DNA of 64,000 nucleotides, taken from Hirsutella rhossiliensis. Lineage: Eukaryota > Ascomycota > Sordariomycetes > Hypocreales > Ophiocordycipitaceae. Below are positions 42,800-54,762 of the stretch, piece after piece. The DNA lies in contig NW_025408670.1 of the NCBI RefSeq assembly GCF_020360975.1, forward strand, positions 1,116,001 to 1,180,000, in the 5' to 3' direction. Under the pieces are notes generated by a model, which saw only the letters and a list, made by a program, of their open reading frames with translations, did no database searches and was not told the origin of the DNA. Each line of letters opens with the position of its first letter. The stretch's first letter is position 1. The position numbers and the translations under genes were made by a program.

Positions 42800-45700
42800 G
42801 GTCCGTAAAGTGTGCTAAAACCTAAACCTACTAAATTACTATACTACTTTATTTATAAAAATTTCTTTAATTTAGATTATATACTTAGTCTCTACTCTTT
42901 ATAATACGACTAATAAACGACCTCGAGTATATACGAGACGTAGTTCTTTCTTCTTTTTATTAAGGATATTCTAACTAGATTATCCTCTAGCGTATAAATA
43001 AGCGCCTTATCGCCTAAAGGCATTAATCTATTAGCCTATAGACTCTTTAGCGCTAGCTTTCTACTTAAGGACTATCGTAGTAGGTTAATCTTAAGTCGTT
43101 ATATAAGGATATTACCGAAATTTATACTACTAAGGCGCTAAACTAAGAGATTCTTTATTAAGTTAATTAAATACTTTCTATATAAGGGAGTTAGAGTATT
43201 AGCCTATAAACCCTTAAGATATCTCTTATATTATAGGGCCTTACCTAGTAGTAGTATACTTAAGTATTAGACGAGCTTATTTAATATATACGCTTTTACT
43301 TTTATACTTATAGATTTAATAACGCTTTTATCCTTTAAGATATCTAGTATTAAGATAGGCGTTAAGTATCTCCTTTTATAATTTAATATATCTATTAAGA
43401 GAATAAGATAAAAAGACGTTTCTATATAAGTAAAGAAAGAGAGGCTGCCCTTTAAGTTATAATTATATTCCTCGAAAAAGACCTAGAAGAGTCTTCTATA
43501 ATTTAAGGCTTTAAGAGAGGCTACCTTTATTACTATATATAATAAAAGGGAAATATCTTAGTCTTATAAAATCGCCTTTATAATTTCTATTAGTTAATTC
43601 TTTTTAAGGAAGTTTAACGATATTAAGAAGGGAACTTTAAGTATTATATAGACTTCTTAGTCCTAGGACTAAATTTCCTTTAATACCTTAATAGGTATAA
43701 GAAACTAAAGAAATTTAGGTTTTAGATATATACTTATATTAATATATACTTATAGTATATTATTTAGTTTTATATTAGCCGATCTATAACTATATCTTTA
43801 AGTACTCTTAAGTAGTATTTATATATAATATAGCGGCTTAGGATATAGCTATTCTTTACTTACTTAGATTATAGCGTTAAGACGTCTCTCTAAGTAATAG
43901 CCTAAGTAATACTTACTTAAGCTAACCTAGCTAAAATCTTATATAAGGACGAGGTAGGGAATTAGTACTAATACTAATAAAGGGAACGAATTAACTCTTA
44001 TTATATATATAGCCTAAGTATAAGGAATATATATATTAAAAGCTAGTAGTCTTAGTTAAGGAAAAGGGTAACTAATTAATAGATAGTATAACCTTTTCCC
44101 CTTTTATATAAAATATATCTATACTAACTAACTTATTCTATTAGTCTTTCTTTAATAAGCTTATAGAATATACTCTCTTTATTAAAGATTCCCTTACTAA
44201 TTAAATTAAATTATATATAATTTATAGTACGATTCTATAAGATAAATTTACTAATTTTATATCCCTTTAAAATAAGTATAAGATCTATATATAAAGAAAT
44301 CGCTAATATATTCTTTCTAAGATCCTAATAGACCTTTATTATAAGTAAGATATATATAATTAAGGCATCCCTTTAAGCTAAGATAAAGAGGACGATAACT
44401 AAGTAGCGCTTTATATAATAATTAAACCGCTTAAAGACTATAATATCGATTCCTTTCTTTTAGAAGAAATAATAGCTTAGTATATAAGAGAGCTTTCCCT
44501 TTTTTATAAAGATAGAATCGATAACTATCGACGGCCTTTCTTACCTTTATATATTAGACTTTAATAGTAAATCTAAGAGTATTAGTAAAGTAGCTAACTT
44601 CCGATCTTATTACTTACTACTATCTTATATATAGGGGTATAGTAGTTTATAAGGAAAACTATTTATCTTATATAAATATATACTAATTCTCTTAGTATAT
44701 ACTTCTTTAGCGAAATTATAAGCCTATCGCTAACCTAGACCTTTAAGGGGACCCTCTATTATAAGCTCTCTAAGCTTAAATTTAAGACTTTATATAAGAA
44801 GACGTTAAAAATATCTAGTCTTTATATATACTTTACTTTTTTATTTAAATTAGTTATCTTTCTTAAATATAGTATATATAGTACGATAGGCCGCTTTTAA
44901 GGGCTTATAGCGATACTACTTAGTTTAGTAATAAGGTCGTTATATAACCTTAAGCGGTATCCTTTTAGTTATTAGTTTTATCTTAAGGAGAGAGGCTTAA
45001 ACTTACTTAAAAGAAATATAAAAGAGAACTATTACTTATATAAAAAGCTAAAAAAATACGTTCCTCCTTCTTTACCTCGTCTTATATATTTAGCTAGTTT
45101 ATATAAAGCGAAGGAAAAGAAGAACCTAAGAATAAAGGAGATTCCTCCTCTTCCTTTACCTTATTTTACTTTCTTCTCTTTCGCTAGTTTATATATATAA
45201 GAGTTAAGGAATTATAAAGTTAGAAGTTAATCTAGACTTTAATCTTACTATTAAAGATATTCTTCTTATACTTCCTATCTTATTAAAAAGCTTATATACT
45301 ATATAATCTATATCTTTAAAAGGGGTAGGGAGCTTATTAAAGCTACTCTTCTTATTCTAAGACTTACTAAGTTCCTATAGAATCTTCTTATCGAATTACT
45401 TTATAAAGCTCGGTTATATATATCGCTTAAATTTTTTTTTGTAATACTAAAAGAATCTTTAAAATTAAATGAAAAGAGTAGTAAAAGGTTAATAGTATTT
45501 AATAAAGGTTAAAGAAAAATATTTATTATAAGGGATTATATATATAAAGCTATATAACTTTTAATAAAAGAAAGAAGTCCTCTTTATACTATTTAAGAGA
45601 GAGTAAGCTATAAAGTTAAATCGGTAAGCTAGTAAGATAGTTATATAAGCTAGCTTCCTTAGTAGTATAAGTAGTATTAAATGCCTTTTATACCTTTACT

Positions 45701-46917
45701 TAGAAGTTCTTTATAAAGTTTATTATATAGTCTCGTTTAAAAAGAAAAGAAGAGCTTAAGGTTTTTAAAGGAAGAGGGCTAAAAACTTAAGAGGATAATA
45801 TAAACGCTATATAATAAGGACTTCCTTTTATAGTAAGGTTAATAGTCTTTAACTAAGAGACTATATAAAATAGGTAGTAAATAGATTATAGAAATATATT
45901 CTAAATTAAGTAATAAAGGCGCTAAGATTTTAGGTACTTTTCTTAGTAGAAATAAGATAGTATTATATATAACGAAAAAATAAAAAAAGAGGAGAAAAAG
46001 AAAGAAATAAAAAAAAGAAGAGGAAGGAGGAAAGAAAGGAAAAGAAAAAAGAGAAAAACCTTACTCTACTATATAAATAGAATAGTACTATATATTTATA
46101 TAAAAGTATAATATATAGTCTTCTTATAATAAAGCTATTATTAATATAAGCTATTCTCTTATTTTATTTACTACTAGCTACTAGCTAGTAAGTTATATAC
46201 CTTAGGTATTACCTACCTATTTAATCTATACTTATATATATAAATTCCTTTTCTTTTTATTATTATTATTAATAGTAATAATAGTAGTAATAATAGTAGT
46301 AATAGTAATAATAATAATAGTAATAGTATTAATAGTATTACTATTATAAGTATATATATATCTCTTTCTTTAGCTCCTTATATATAGTAAGTTATTAATA
46401 TATTTATATAGAAATACTAATAACTAGCTTATCTATTAAGGCGCGCTTCCTTAAGTAAGTAAAACCTCTTTAATACTTACCTTCTTATATAAGATACTAA
46501 CTTTCTTAAGGCACTTAACTAAGATCTTATACGCGAGCTCCTATAAAGACCGCGCCTCCTTAAGGTTAACGTAAGTAGGTAGTAACTCCGGCTATATATA
46601 AAAAAATAGTATAGCGCGCTATCCTTAACCTACTTAGCCGTTGCGTTATTTTCCTTTATAAGCGTATATAACTAAAATAAGTTATAGGTATAAGGGACTT
46701 ATACGTAAACGCCTTCCTTATTTAAAGTTAAGGCGTTTTCTATCCCTATCTATATAAATCTTACTAAAATAAGATAATTATAGATAGGAACGTATATATA
46801 AGTCCCTTTCCTTACTATATTTACTTCTTAAGCTACTTTAGTAGCTACTATAGTAATTATAAGTAGCTAGATCGCGCTACTCGCTATTCTAAAGGAGATC
46901 CTTAGTTTCTACCTAGT
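42800..46917. other. RIP-saturated AT-rich repeat DNA, left part
   Basis: The sequence changes abruptly to about one-third GC with almost no CA or TG dinucleotides (none in 43023-43260), while CG, CT and CC persist. Stops occur in every frame. The minus strand around 43300-45400 gives long stretches that read like protein when stops are ignored (for example GKLSYILSYYF near 44480), so old coding transposons are present but too mutated to name. A purine-rich tract lies at about 45960-46060. Confidence 0.7.
46258..46346. repeat. (TAA/TAG)n trinucleotide microsatellite
   Basis: ATTATTATT, then AATAGTAATAATAGTAG units for about 90 bp. Confidence 0.9.
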
Positions 46918-47392
46918 TGTTACGACTACGGTTAGCGGGCCGTAGGAGAGCCGGCTACGTTTACGTGATAAGGCGGCTCGGAACAATAGTCGGGACGAGA
47001 AGTCACTTAGGCTTAGCTTACCTAGAGCGTACGTAAGCTAAGTAAGCCTTGTATAGATAGATCACTACTTAGGAGCATGGCTTACGAGTGAGCTATGGTA
47101 AGCCACGAAGGGGATCACGGCTAGGACCGTGATCTAAGGACAGTCTCTACGGGTATATATAGCTACCTACTTTCACTCCTTTAGATAGATAGCTCTCTAG
47201 CTTTTAATATATTATAGATCTTTATTACGATTCTATCTCTAATTCTAATTACCTAGTTATAGTCTACGGTCTACGACCTCCGACTTATTACTAACGTAAT
47301 ATACTTATTATTGCTTAGACTACGCCCTATTATATCTGCTAATATAAACCCCTCGATAGGTTTATCCCTTAAGAATAATACCGGTCGTTATA
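46918..47392 (+). repeat. 5' LTR of the Gypsy element
   Basis: 475 bp; contains GGGTATATATAGC as a TATA-like box near 47153-47165. It differs from the 3' LTR at about 24 positions, all transitions. Confidence 0.92.
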
Positions 47393-47459
47393 CGTTAAAA
47401 GCTCTTATTTAGTGCAATACCGCGTTACTCTAAGCAATATCGTAACTATTAATATGCCT

Positions 47460-50068
47460 ATATAGCAAGCTAGATTAACTAACTCTAGAGCTACTATATC
47501 GCCTTAGGATATAATGCGCGAGATTATCACCCTTCGATGTAAGGTATAGTTACTTAGGAATAGAGGAGGTAACGGATAAGTTAGGGACCTCGGAGAAGTA
47601 GTTAAACTAAAATAGCTAGGACTATTCGACGGTACTTACGGCACGCTTTAAGACTTTCTTACCTAACTTAAAGCCTACTACCGGTTTTACCCTACTAAAC
47701 TCTCGGACCTAGTCGAAAAGGTACTCTACGTAGGAAATTGTTTATCTAGAACGGCACTCGCCTAGTTTAGACCTATTATAAGGGACTTTCTTAATAACTA
47801 ACTAGCGCGACGAGATAACGAGATAGACAAAGTCTTTGCTAGTTTCTAAGGATTCGAAGAAGCTATTACGAAAGTATTCGGAATAACCGACGAGGAACGA
47901 GAAGCTAAATAGAAACTTCGAGAACTCCGATAAAGAATCTTAGCATCGGATTATACTGCGAAGTTCCGTTAAGTTACCTTAAAGCTTAATTAGGACGACG
48001 AACCTCTTATATTACGATTCTACGACGGGCTTAAAGAAGAAGTTAAGGACGAGCTCTATAAGGAAAATCGACCTAATAACCTCTTAGACTATATTGCTAT
48101 AGTAGTATAAATCGACGATAGATAGTATACGCGACGCTAAGAAAAGAAGTAAGGAAGAGGAAATTAAAACCCTTCCTATAGGAATAACTTTAACCGACGC
48201 GCTAACTATAAAAAGAAGCGCGAAACTCCTATTGCCTACGCCTATATAACTAACCTAGGTAGGATAGATCTAGATATAATATAGAAAAGTAAAGGAAAGT
48301 GTTTTAACTACGGAAAACCTAGATATTACTCTAAAGAATATAGATAACCTCGTAAGGAGAAGAAAACCTACTAGGCACTAGCCCTAGAAGGTAAGAAACA
48401 CTTAAACGCTACTAATAGATAGGAACTAAAGTATAAACTCCTTAGTTAGACTGTATGCTACGACGACGAATGCACGGTATACTTAAGCGATAAGAACGGT
48501 ACTAGATAGTTCCTAAAGCTACTAAAGAAAACCCTTATAATAATGCAACGAAGGGATCCTAAAACATAGAAATAAGTTAAATTCGTAGAACCGGAATACC
48601 CCTATCCTAAAGGAGTCTCCTAAGACTGGATTAGGAAGCACGGTAAACGATTCTAGGAAGATATACGAAATAAAAATCGATAATAGCGACGGGTAGTCTA
48701 TAAATAATATAATAAAGAAGATAAGGACGTAGCCCTTATGCTTACGAAACTCGGATAATAACCTAAAGAGGAATAACGAAGTATCGACGATATAAGCTCT
48801 AAAGAATAAGAAATACCCGGAGAAACGAAAGACGAGAACGAACTCGTACTACTACCCTCGCTACTAAGGGAAAATGCTACGATTAGAGAATACGCTCTAT
48901 ACTTCGAAGAATTCGAAGAAATGCTTAAAATTAGAACCTAATAAATACCTTAAATTCTTACGGAAAACTAATAAGCTGTATTAATTCGATATTAACCGGC
49001 ACTACGCGGAGGAGACTACGCTATAGCTATCGCCGTAGTCGATACCTTTATAGCTCTATAATAAGAATAGTAACTATAAGGAGAATTTAGAGACGATCTA
49101 TAAATACTACTTACTTATAAGTACTATAAGTATATTTTATAGATCTTATGCGTCTACTTAGACTATATAATATACTTCTAGATAAAGGTATAATATAACG
49201 CCTTCCCGGTTAGGTTCGAAGGATAAGCACTTTCGAAACCCTACCTAAGTATAGAACTAGACTACTAGAAAATCGATTAACGCTACCCGAACGACTAAGT
49301 TATATTATTAGAACCCGATTACGGTACGCTACTCGAATGCCGCGATAATTACGGTTTATTAGCGAGATGTCTTTCGGAGATATGTAAAATCTATAAACAC
49401 GCTAAAATAGAGGAATAGTATAGCGCTACTCGCTCTAAGATATCCGAACTATTAATCTTCTAAAGACTTATATAACGAGTTAAATACGACGAAGAAGATT
49501 ATAACGAATATATATACCTGAACTATAGAGTTTACGAACACGAAAAAGCACGAGTATAGTATAAACGATATAACGGTGCACTAAAAGATTACTAGTAATA
49601 CGTACGAAGGCTATAGGCTATATTCGACTAAGGAAAAATTAACGTAGACGAACTACGCGTAAAATAGAAAGACGTAGAACGAAAACTCGATCTTTAGTAC
49701 GAAAACGAATAGAATTACGAAGTACGGTACGTAATTAACTACGAAGTAGTATAATGCAAACAATATAGCGTCGAGAAATAAGAAATCTTCGATTAGCTAT
49801 AAGAAATTAGTCTCTTAAGCCCTAATACGATACTACGCGACGAAAATATAAAGAAACGATATTAATAATAAATCGAAGAAGAATACTTAAATAAAACGAA
49901 TAAGGACTAGGTAAAAAACGAGGTACGCTATCTATAAAAGGGCTATAGACTAGCACGACACGATAAGATCTAAGGACCCTATATATAGCAACGGCAAGCT
50001 ATAGCGACTAAATAGTATTAGATATCTAAATCGCGGGATATTACGTACGTATACTTTTAGACTACGGC
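47460..50068 (+). pseudogene. gag ORF of the Gypsy element, with long C-terminal extension
   Basis: Frame phased on 47583. The retrotransposon Gag domain (LFDGTYGTL, ALAxFRPIIRDFLNN, DYTAKFR, DDEPLILRFYDGLKEEVKDE) is followed by a basic stretch and a zinc knuckle at about 48297-48350 (KGKCFNYGKPRYYSKEYR, with later Cys now Tyr). The same frame then continues for a further ~580 codons with coiled-coil-like, Glu/Lys/Tyr-rich sequence (YALYFEEFEEMLKI, YDEEDYNEYIYLNYRVYE) until about 50060. Many TAG/TAA codons interrupt it. The exact start codon is unclear. I do not recognise the extension. Confidence 0.75.
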
Positions 50069-53000
50069 GCGATAGGCAATTATGTTTTACCTAGAGTCGT
50101 TAATCGTTACTAACTTATATAGAGATATAAGAAAGATCTATATAAACTTACGAATATCGAAGGAGAGGCCTTTAACTATAACAACGGAATTATTAATATA
50201 GAGATTAATCACCTCGATATTAATATCTAGGGCCACGACGAACGAGTTAACTTCGATATTATAGATATTAAAGAACATAACCTTATATTAGGGCTTCTAT
50301 AGCTATAGGAAAGCAACCTACTAATTAACTAGAAAACTAGCTAGCTATATTAGAACGAAGACGTAAGTTTCTAGGACTAGTAGATTTAGAAGAAAGCAAA
50401 ATTTTACGATGATTTAGCTATTAAATAGGATAAAAAGGATAACCGTTTAAGTAAATTATTACGGGCTTTAGCGATATAAACGAAAACAGCAACCGAACTA
50501 GCGGATATAAAATCGACTAATAAGACCTACGTACTAACTAATACGGCTATATAACCTAGTATCCGATATAAATAGAATAAAGGATATAATACGAAGATCC
50601 GAAGAGTTATTGCTACTTTAAGGAAAGACCTTAAATAAATTAATAAAGAGCTTAAGTTAAGAGAAACTAGCTTTTAAAAGAAAGAATAAAACCTATAAGA
50701 TAGAATAAAGAACATCCCCTAGGAATACCGGAAATACGATAAACTCTTTAAAGAAGAACTTAAGATAGGGTTACCCGAATATAGTTAATAGGACCACGAA
50801 ATTTGTCTTAAGGATAGAATAACGCTAACGTTCTATAAAATCTATAACCTAAACGAAAAGCAACTATAAACGCTACGCGACTACCTCGACGAGAATCTAC
50901 GAAAGGGATATATACGAATATTAATATCCGAAGTAGGCTATCTAGTTATATTTATTCTAAAGAAAAACGGTAAGCTATAACTAGTTATCGACTATAGACG
51001 CTTAAACGATATTATAATAAAGGACCGAATACTATTACCGCTTATATCGGAACTACGAGATCGACTATACGGTAAAAAATAGTTTATAGCCCTCGACCTT
51101 AAAGGCGCCTATAACTTAATACGTATAAAAAAGGGATACGAATAGATAATAGCCTTTAGAACGAAATTCGGACTATTTAAATATCTAGTAATACTATTTA
51201 GACTTATAAATGCACTAGCTACCTTCTAACGGATAATTAACAATGTCCTACGCGAACACTTAGACATCTTTATAGTAGTATACTTAGACGATATCTTAAT
51301 CTTCTCGGATACCCTAAAAGAATATAAGGAATACGTCTATAAGGTACTCCGCGTACTTTAGAATACGAAGTTACTAGTTAAACTAGAGAAAAGTAAGTTC
51401 TATATATAGGAAGTAGACTTCCTCGGATATACGATCTTACTAAGAGAGATACGAATGCAATAAGATAAGATTAACTTAGTTAAAGAATAGCTAACGCTAA
51501 AGAACGTTCAGGACGTATAAAGTTTCCTAGGATTTATAAATTACTACCGACGATTTATTAAAGATTTCGGAAAGATTATAGCACTACTATACGACTTAAC
51601 GAAGAAGGAAAAAGAATTTATATAGGACGATAAAGCTAACGAAGCTTTCGAATGTATTAAGACTACGATTACGTAAGAATTAGTCTTAACTACCTTCGAT
51701 CTAGAACGATAAATCGAACTCGAAACCGATATATTAGACTTTACTCTAAGAGTATAAATCGGATAAAAAGACGATAAAGGAAGACTACGACTAATTGCAT
51801 TCTACTCGAAGAAGCTATATAGCGTAGAACTTAATTACCCTATCTACGATAAAGAATTCCTCGTAATTATTTAAGCTTTTAAGGAATTTCGATACTACCT
51901 TCTTAGAAGTAAATATAAAGTTAAGGTCTATATAGATTATAAGAATATCTTATATTTTATAACAACGCAATAGTTAAACGGACGATAGATCCGATAGGCC
52001 GAATATTTATTGGAATTCGACTACGAAATAATCTATAGAAAAGGAATAGAAAACGGTCGAGCTAATGCCCTTAGTCGACGAAGTGACTATAATATAGGGG
52101 CACCTATAGCGAAAGGACAGCTCCTAGAAATCAACGAAAACGGGAACTACTAGCAACGATAGCTGAATATAATATTTAAAGTATAACCCGACGACTCGAT
52201 ATACTAGAAGATCCTAAAATAGATAAAAGAATACGAAGTACTAAACGGATGCGATATAGGATATTTAGAAGTTTTAATATATAAAAATAAAATCTAGATA
52301 CTACTAGAATTACGAGATAAAGTTATATAAGATATATATAAATATCTAATATATAGATACTAAGGAATCCGAAGAATAATAGAACGGATTAGACGATAAT
52401 ATAACTTCCTATAGCTTAAAGAAGTAGTATAATAAGTTATTAAAGAATATAAACTTTGCGCACGAAGTAAAGCCGAACGATATAAACTATACGGAGAATT
52501 ATAACCGCTACTAGTACTAGAGAAACCATAGGATTTAATAGCTTTCGACTATATTATAAAGCTACTACCGTTAAAAGAACCTATAACTAACGTTAAATAC
52601 GATAGTATATTTATTATTACCGATAGACTAACGAAGTACGGATACTTTTTACCGTATAAAGAAGTAAGCAATATAGAAGAGCTAGTATATATATTCCTAC
52701 GAATAATTATTAGTAATTACGGACTACCGAACGAGATTGTCTCTAATAGAGGAAGCACGTTTATAGCTAAGTTTTAGTAAGCTCTTATAGTATAATTAGG
52801 GACGAAATATAAGCTTAGCATAGCTTATTACCTATAAATAGATAGATAAATAGAACGACTTAACTAAACGCTTAAATAATATTTACGATGCTATATTAGC
52901 TACGAATAAAACGATTAGGTTAAATAGCTACTAATAGCGCAACTAGCTTATAATAGCTTAGTCACGGAAATAACTAAACTCTTACTAGCATACGCTAATT

Positions 53001-53606
53001 ATGGATATAACCTAGAAGCATTTAAGGTTACTCGATAAGGACTATAAGCGGAACGAGCGATACTATAAGCAGATTAGCTACGAAAATTGCATAAAGAAAT
53101 GCAATAAGAACTTTAATTTATTAGAGAACGAATATCTACTTACTATAATCGGAAAAGATTGCAGGGACTAATCTTTCGAGAGGGAGATATAGTCTACCTC
53201 GTACGATGAAACATTAAAATAAAACGACTAAGTAATAAATTAGATTTTAAGAAACTTAGACCGTTTAAGGTTAAGAAAACCATTTTAAAAGTTAACTACG
53301 AACTTTCGCTACTAATAACAATGCGGATATACCCGATATTTTATATCTTATTATTAGAACTAGCGCTATGAAACGCTAAACTATAGGAAAAAATCGAAGT
53401 CGACGATAATTAGGAATACGAAGCCGAATAAATACTAGATATAAGAAAATAAGGTTAGCAATAAGAATACCTTATTAAGTAGAAGGGATACGGACTAGAG
53501 GAAAATACCTAGGAACTACTTAAGTACTTAACCTACTACGGTTCTCTACTTCGATAGTTCTACTAGCAAAATCCACCCTAGGCATCGTAAAATCGCCTAA
53601 CGAACT
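49990..53606 (+). pseudogene. pol ORF of the Gypsy element (PR-RT-RH-IN-chromodomain)
   Basis: Lies in the -1 frame relative to gag, overlapping its end. Protease: DYGAIGNYV at 50060 (from an expected D-S/C-G-A-T-G). Reverse transcriptase: YLVIFILKKNGKL, ALDLKGAYNLIRI and the YLDDILIF catalytic box at 51281. RNase H region: [20 protein letters not shown] near 51790. Integrase: HHCC-like zinc region near 52340-52490 (KLCARSKAERYK), then IFIITDRLTKYGYFLPYK and NYGLPNEIVSNRGSTF. A chromodomain ends it near 53470-53513 (YLIK-KGYGLEEN). This order is Ty3/Gypsy with a chromovirus-type C-terminus. Stops at Gln/Trp codons show inactivation. Confidence 0.9.
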
Positions 53607-53729
53607 AATAGCATTCTAATTAATTATATTAAATCTACCTATAGACTAAACATCGACTACCGCTTTAGATTCTTAGCGCTTAGCCTCGTTAAGGTTATCT
53701 AAGGAACGAAGGCCCCGACGGACTATCTC

Positions 53730-54134
53730 GGTACCCTTCGTCTTTAGCTAGCGCTTTTAACGGCGAAGCCGCGCTAAACGAGCTAAGGCTTTATTTAGGT
53801 CGGCTTAAGCTTTTAATATTCGCTCCTTAGCAATTTCTTCTTCTTTATCTAATCGATCGGACTCTAGATTTATTCGGGATACTAGGAAACACGTTAGCTG
53901 CAAACAATAGGCAGGACAACGAAGTCACCTACGGGAGCTAATCGCCACGCCCGACGTATCGTAGGAACGACCCTGCCGTATATATTCGGCACACTTAGAA
54001 GATTTCTCTAGTATTTTGCAGCGGAAGCCGCGCGACGAATAAAAAGAACACGGCATAACGTCGAAACTAAGACGATTAATAGACTTAGCTAAACGAATGC
54101 GCTTAAGGGTCTTACGAGAACGATCCTTCGACAT
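53730..54134 (-). pseudogene. Antisense ORF with Zn2Cys6 spacing, inside the Gypsy element
   Basis: On the strand opposite gag-pol, between the chromodomain and the 3' LTR. The first 69 codons (53925-54134) are open: MSKDRSRKTLKRIRLAKSIN, then MPCSFYSSRGFRCKILEKSS and KCAEYIRQGRSYDTSG. Positions 29, 32, 39, 48, 51 and 58 are C, Y, C, C, Y, Y, exactly the spacing of a Zn2Cys6 cluster with three Cys changed to Tyr (TGY to TAY, as RIP does). After a TGA the frame continues with a charged heptad-like helix (DRLDKEEEIAKERILKA, ADLNKALARLARLRR). Similar antisense cluster-plus-coiled-coil ORFs occur in other fungal Gypsy elements as far as I recall; their role is not established. Confidence 0.65.
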
Positions 54135-54263
54135 GCGACTAGATATACTGTTAGTAGCACATCCTAAGGGATAGAAAGGACGAAACGGGGAATATATATA
54201 CGCGCGATAAGGGTATATTTATACACGGCGGCTAAGGCAGCAGTAGGTCTTACGGACAAGACT

Positions 54264-54282
54264 AAAAGGAGGGGAGACATCG
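54264..54282 (+). other. Polypurine tract
   Basis: AAAAGGAGGGGAGACATCG immediately precedes the 3' LTR, where plus-strand priming is expected. Confidence 0.75.
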
Positions 54283-54757
54283 TGTTACGACCACGGTCAG
54301 CGGGCCGTAGGAGAGCCGGCCACGTTCACGTAATAAGGCGGCTCGGAACAATGGTCGGGACGAGAAGTCACTTAGGCTTAGCTTACCTAGAGCGTACGTG
54401 AGCTAAGTGAGCCTTGTATGGATGGATTACTACTTAGGAGCATAGCTCACGAGTGAGCTATAGTAAGCTACGAAGGGGATCACGGCTAGGACCGTGATCT
54501 AAGGACAGTCTCTACGGGTATATATAGCCACCTACTTTTACTCCTTTAGATAGATAGCTCTCTAGCTTTTAACATATTATAGATCTTTATTACGATTCTA
54601 TCTCTGATTCTAATTACCTGGTTATAGTCTACGGTCTACGACCTCCGACTTATCACTAACGTAATATACTTATTATTGCTTAGACCACGCCCTATTATAT
54701 CTGCTAATATAAACCCCTCGATAGGTTTATCCCTTAGGAATAACACCGGTCGTTATA
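54283..54757 (+). repeat. 3' LTR of the Gypsy element
   Basis: 475 bp, same ends as the 5' LTR. It keeps more C and G at the variable sites, so it is somewhat less mutated. Confidence 0.92.
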
Positions 54758-54762
54758 CTAGT

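Larger units (their letters stand above)
46918..54757 (+). mobile_element. Full-length Ty3/Gypsy LTR retrotransposon (RIP-inactivated)
   Basis: 7840 bp, bounded by two 475-bp LTRs starting TGTTACGAC and ending CGTTATA, with the 5-bp target duplication CTAGT at 46913-46917 and 54758-54762. Internal order: Gag with zinc knuckle, protease, reverse transcriptase, RNase H, integrase, chromodomain, then an antisense ORF, a polypurine tract and the 3' LTR. The reading frames are long and intact apart from TAA/TAG codons at Gln and Trp positions, as RIP produces. It is inserted in older, more AT-rich RIP-hit DNA. Confidence 0.93.

Noticed and set aside
45900..46346. Possible CRISPR-like array or regulatory repeat
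   Set aside because: It is a simple trinucleotide/purine tract without spacers; CRISPR arrays are not expected in a fungal nuclear genome.
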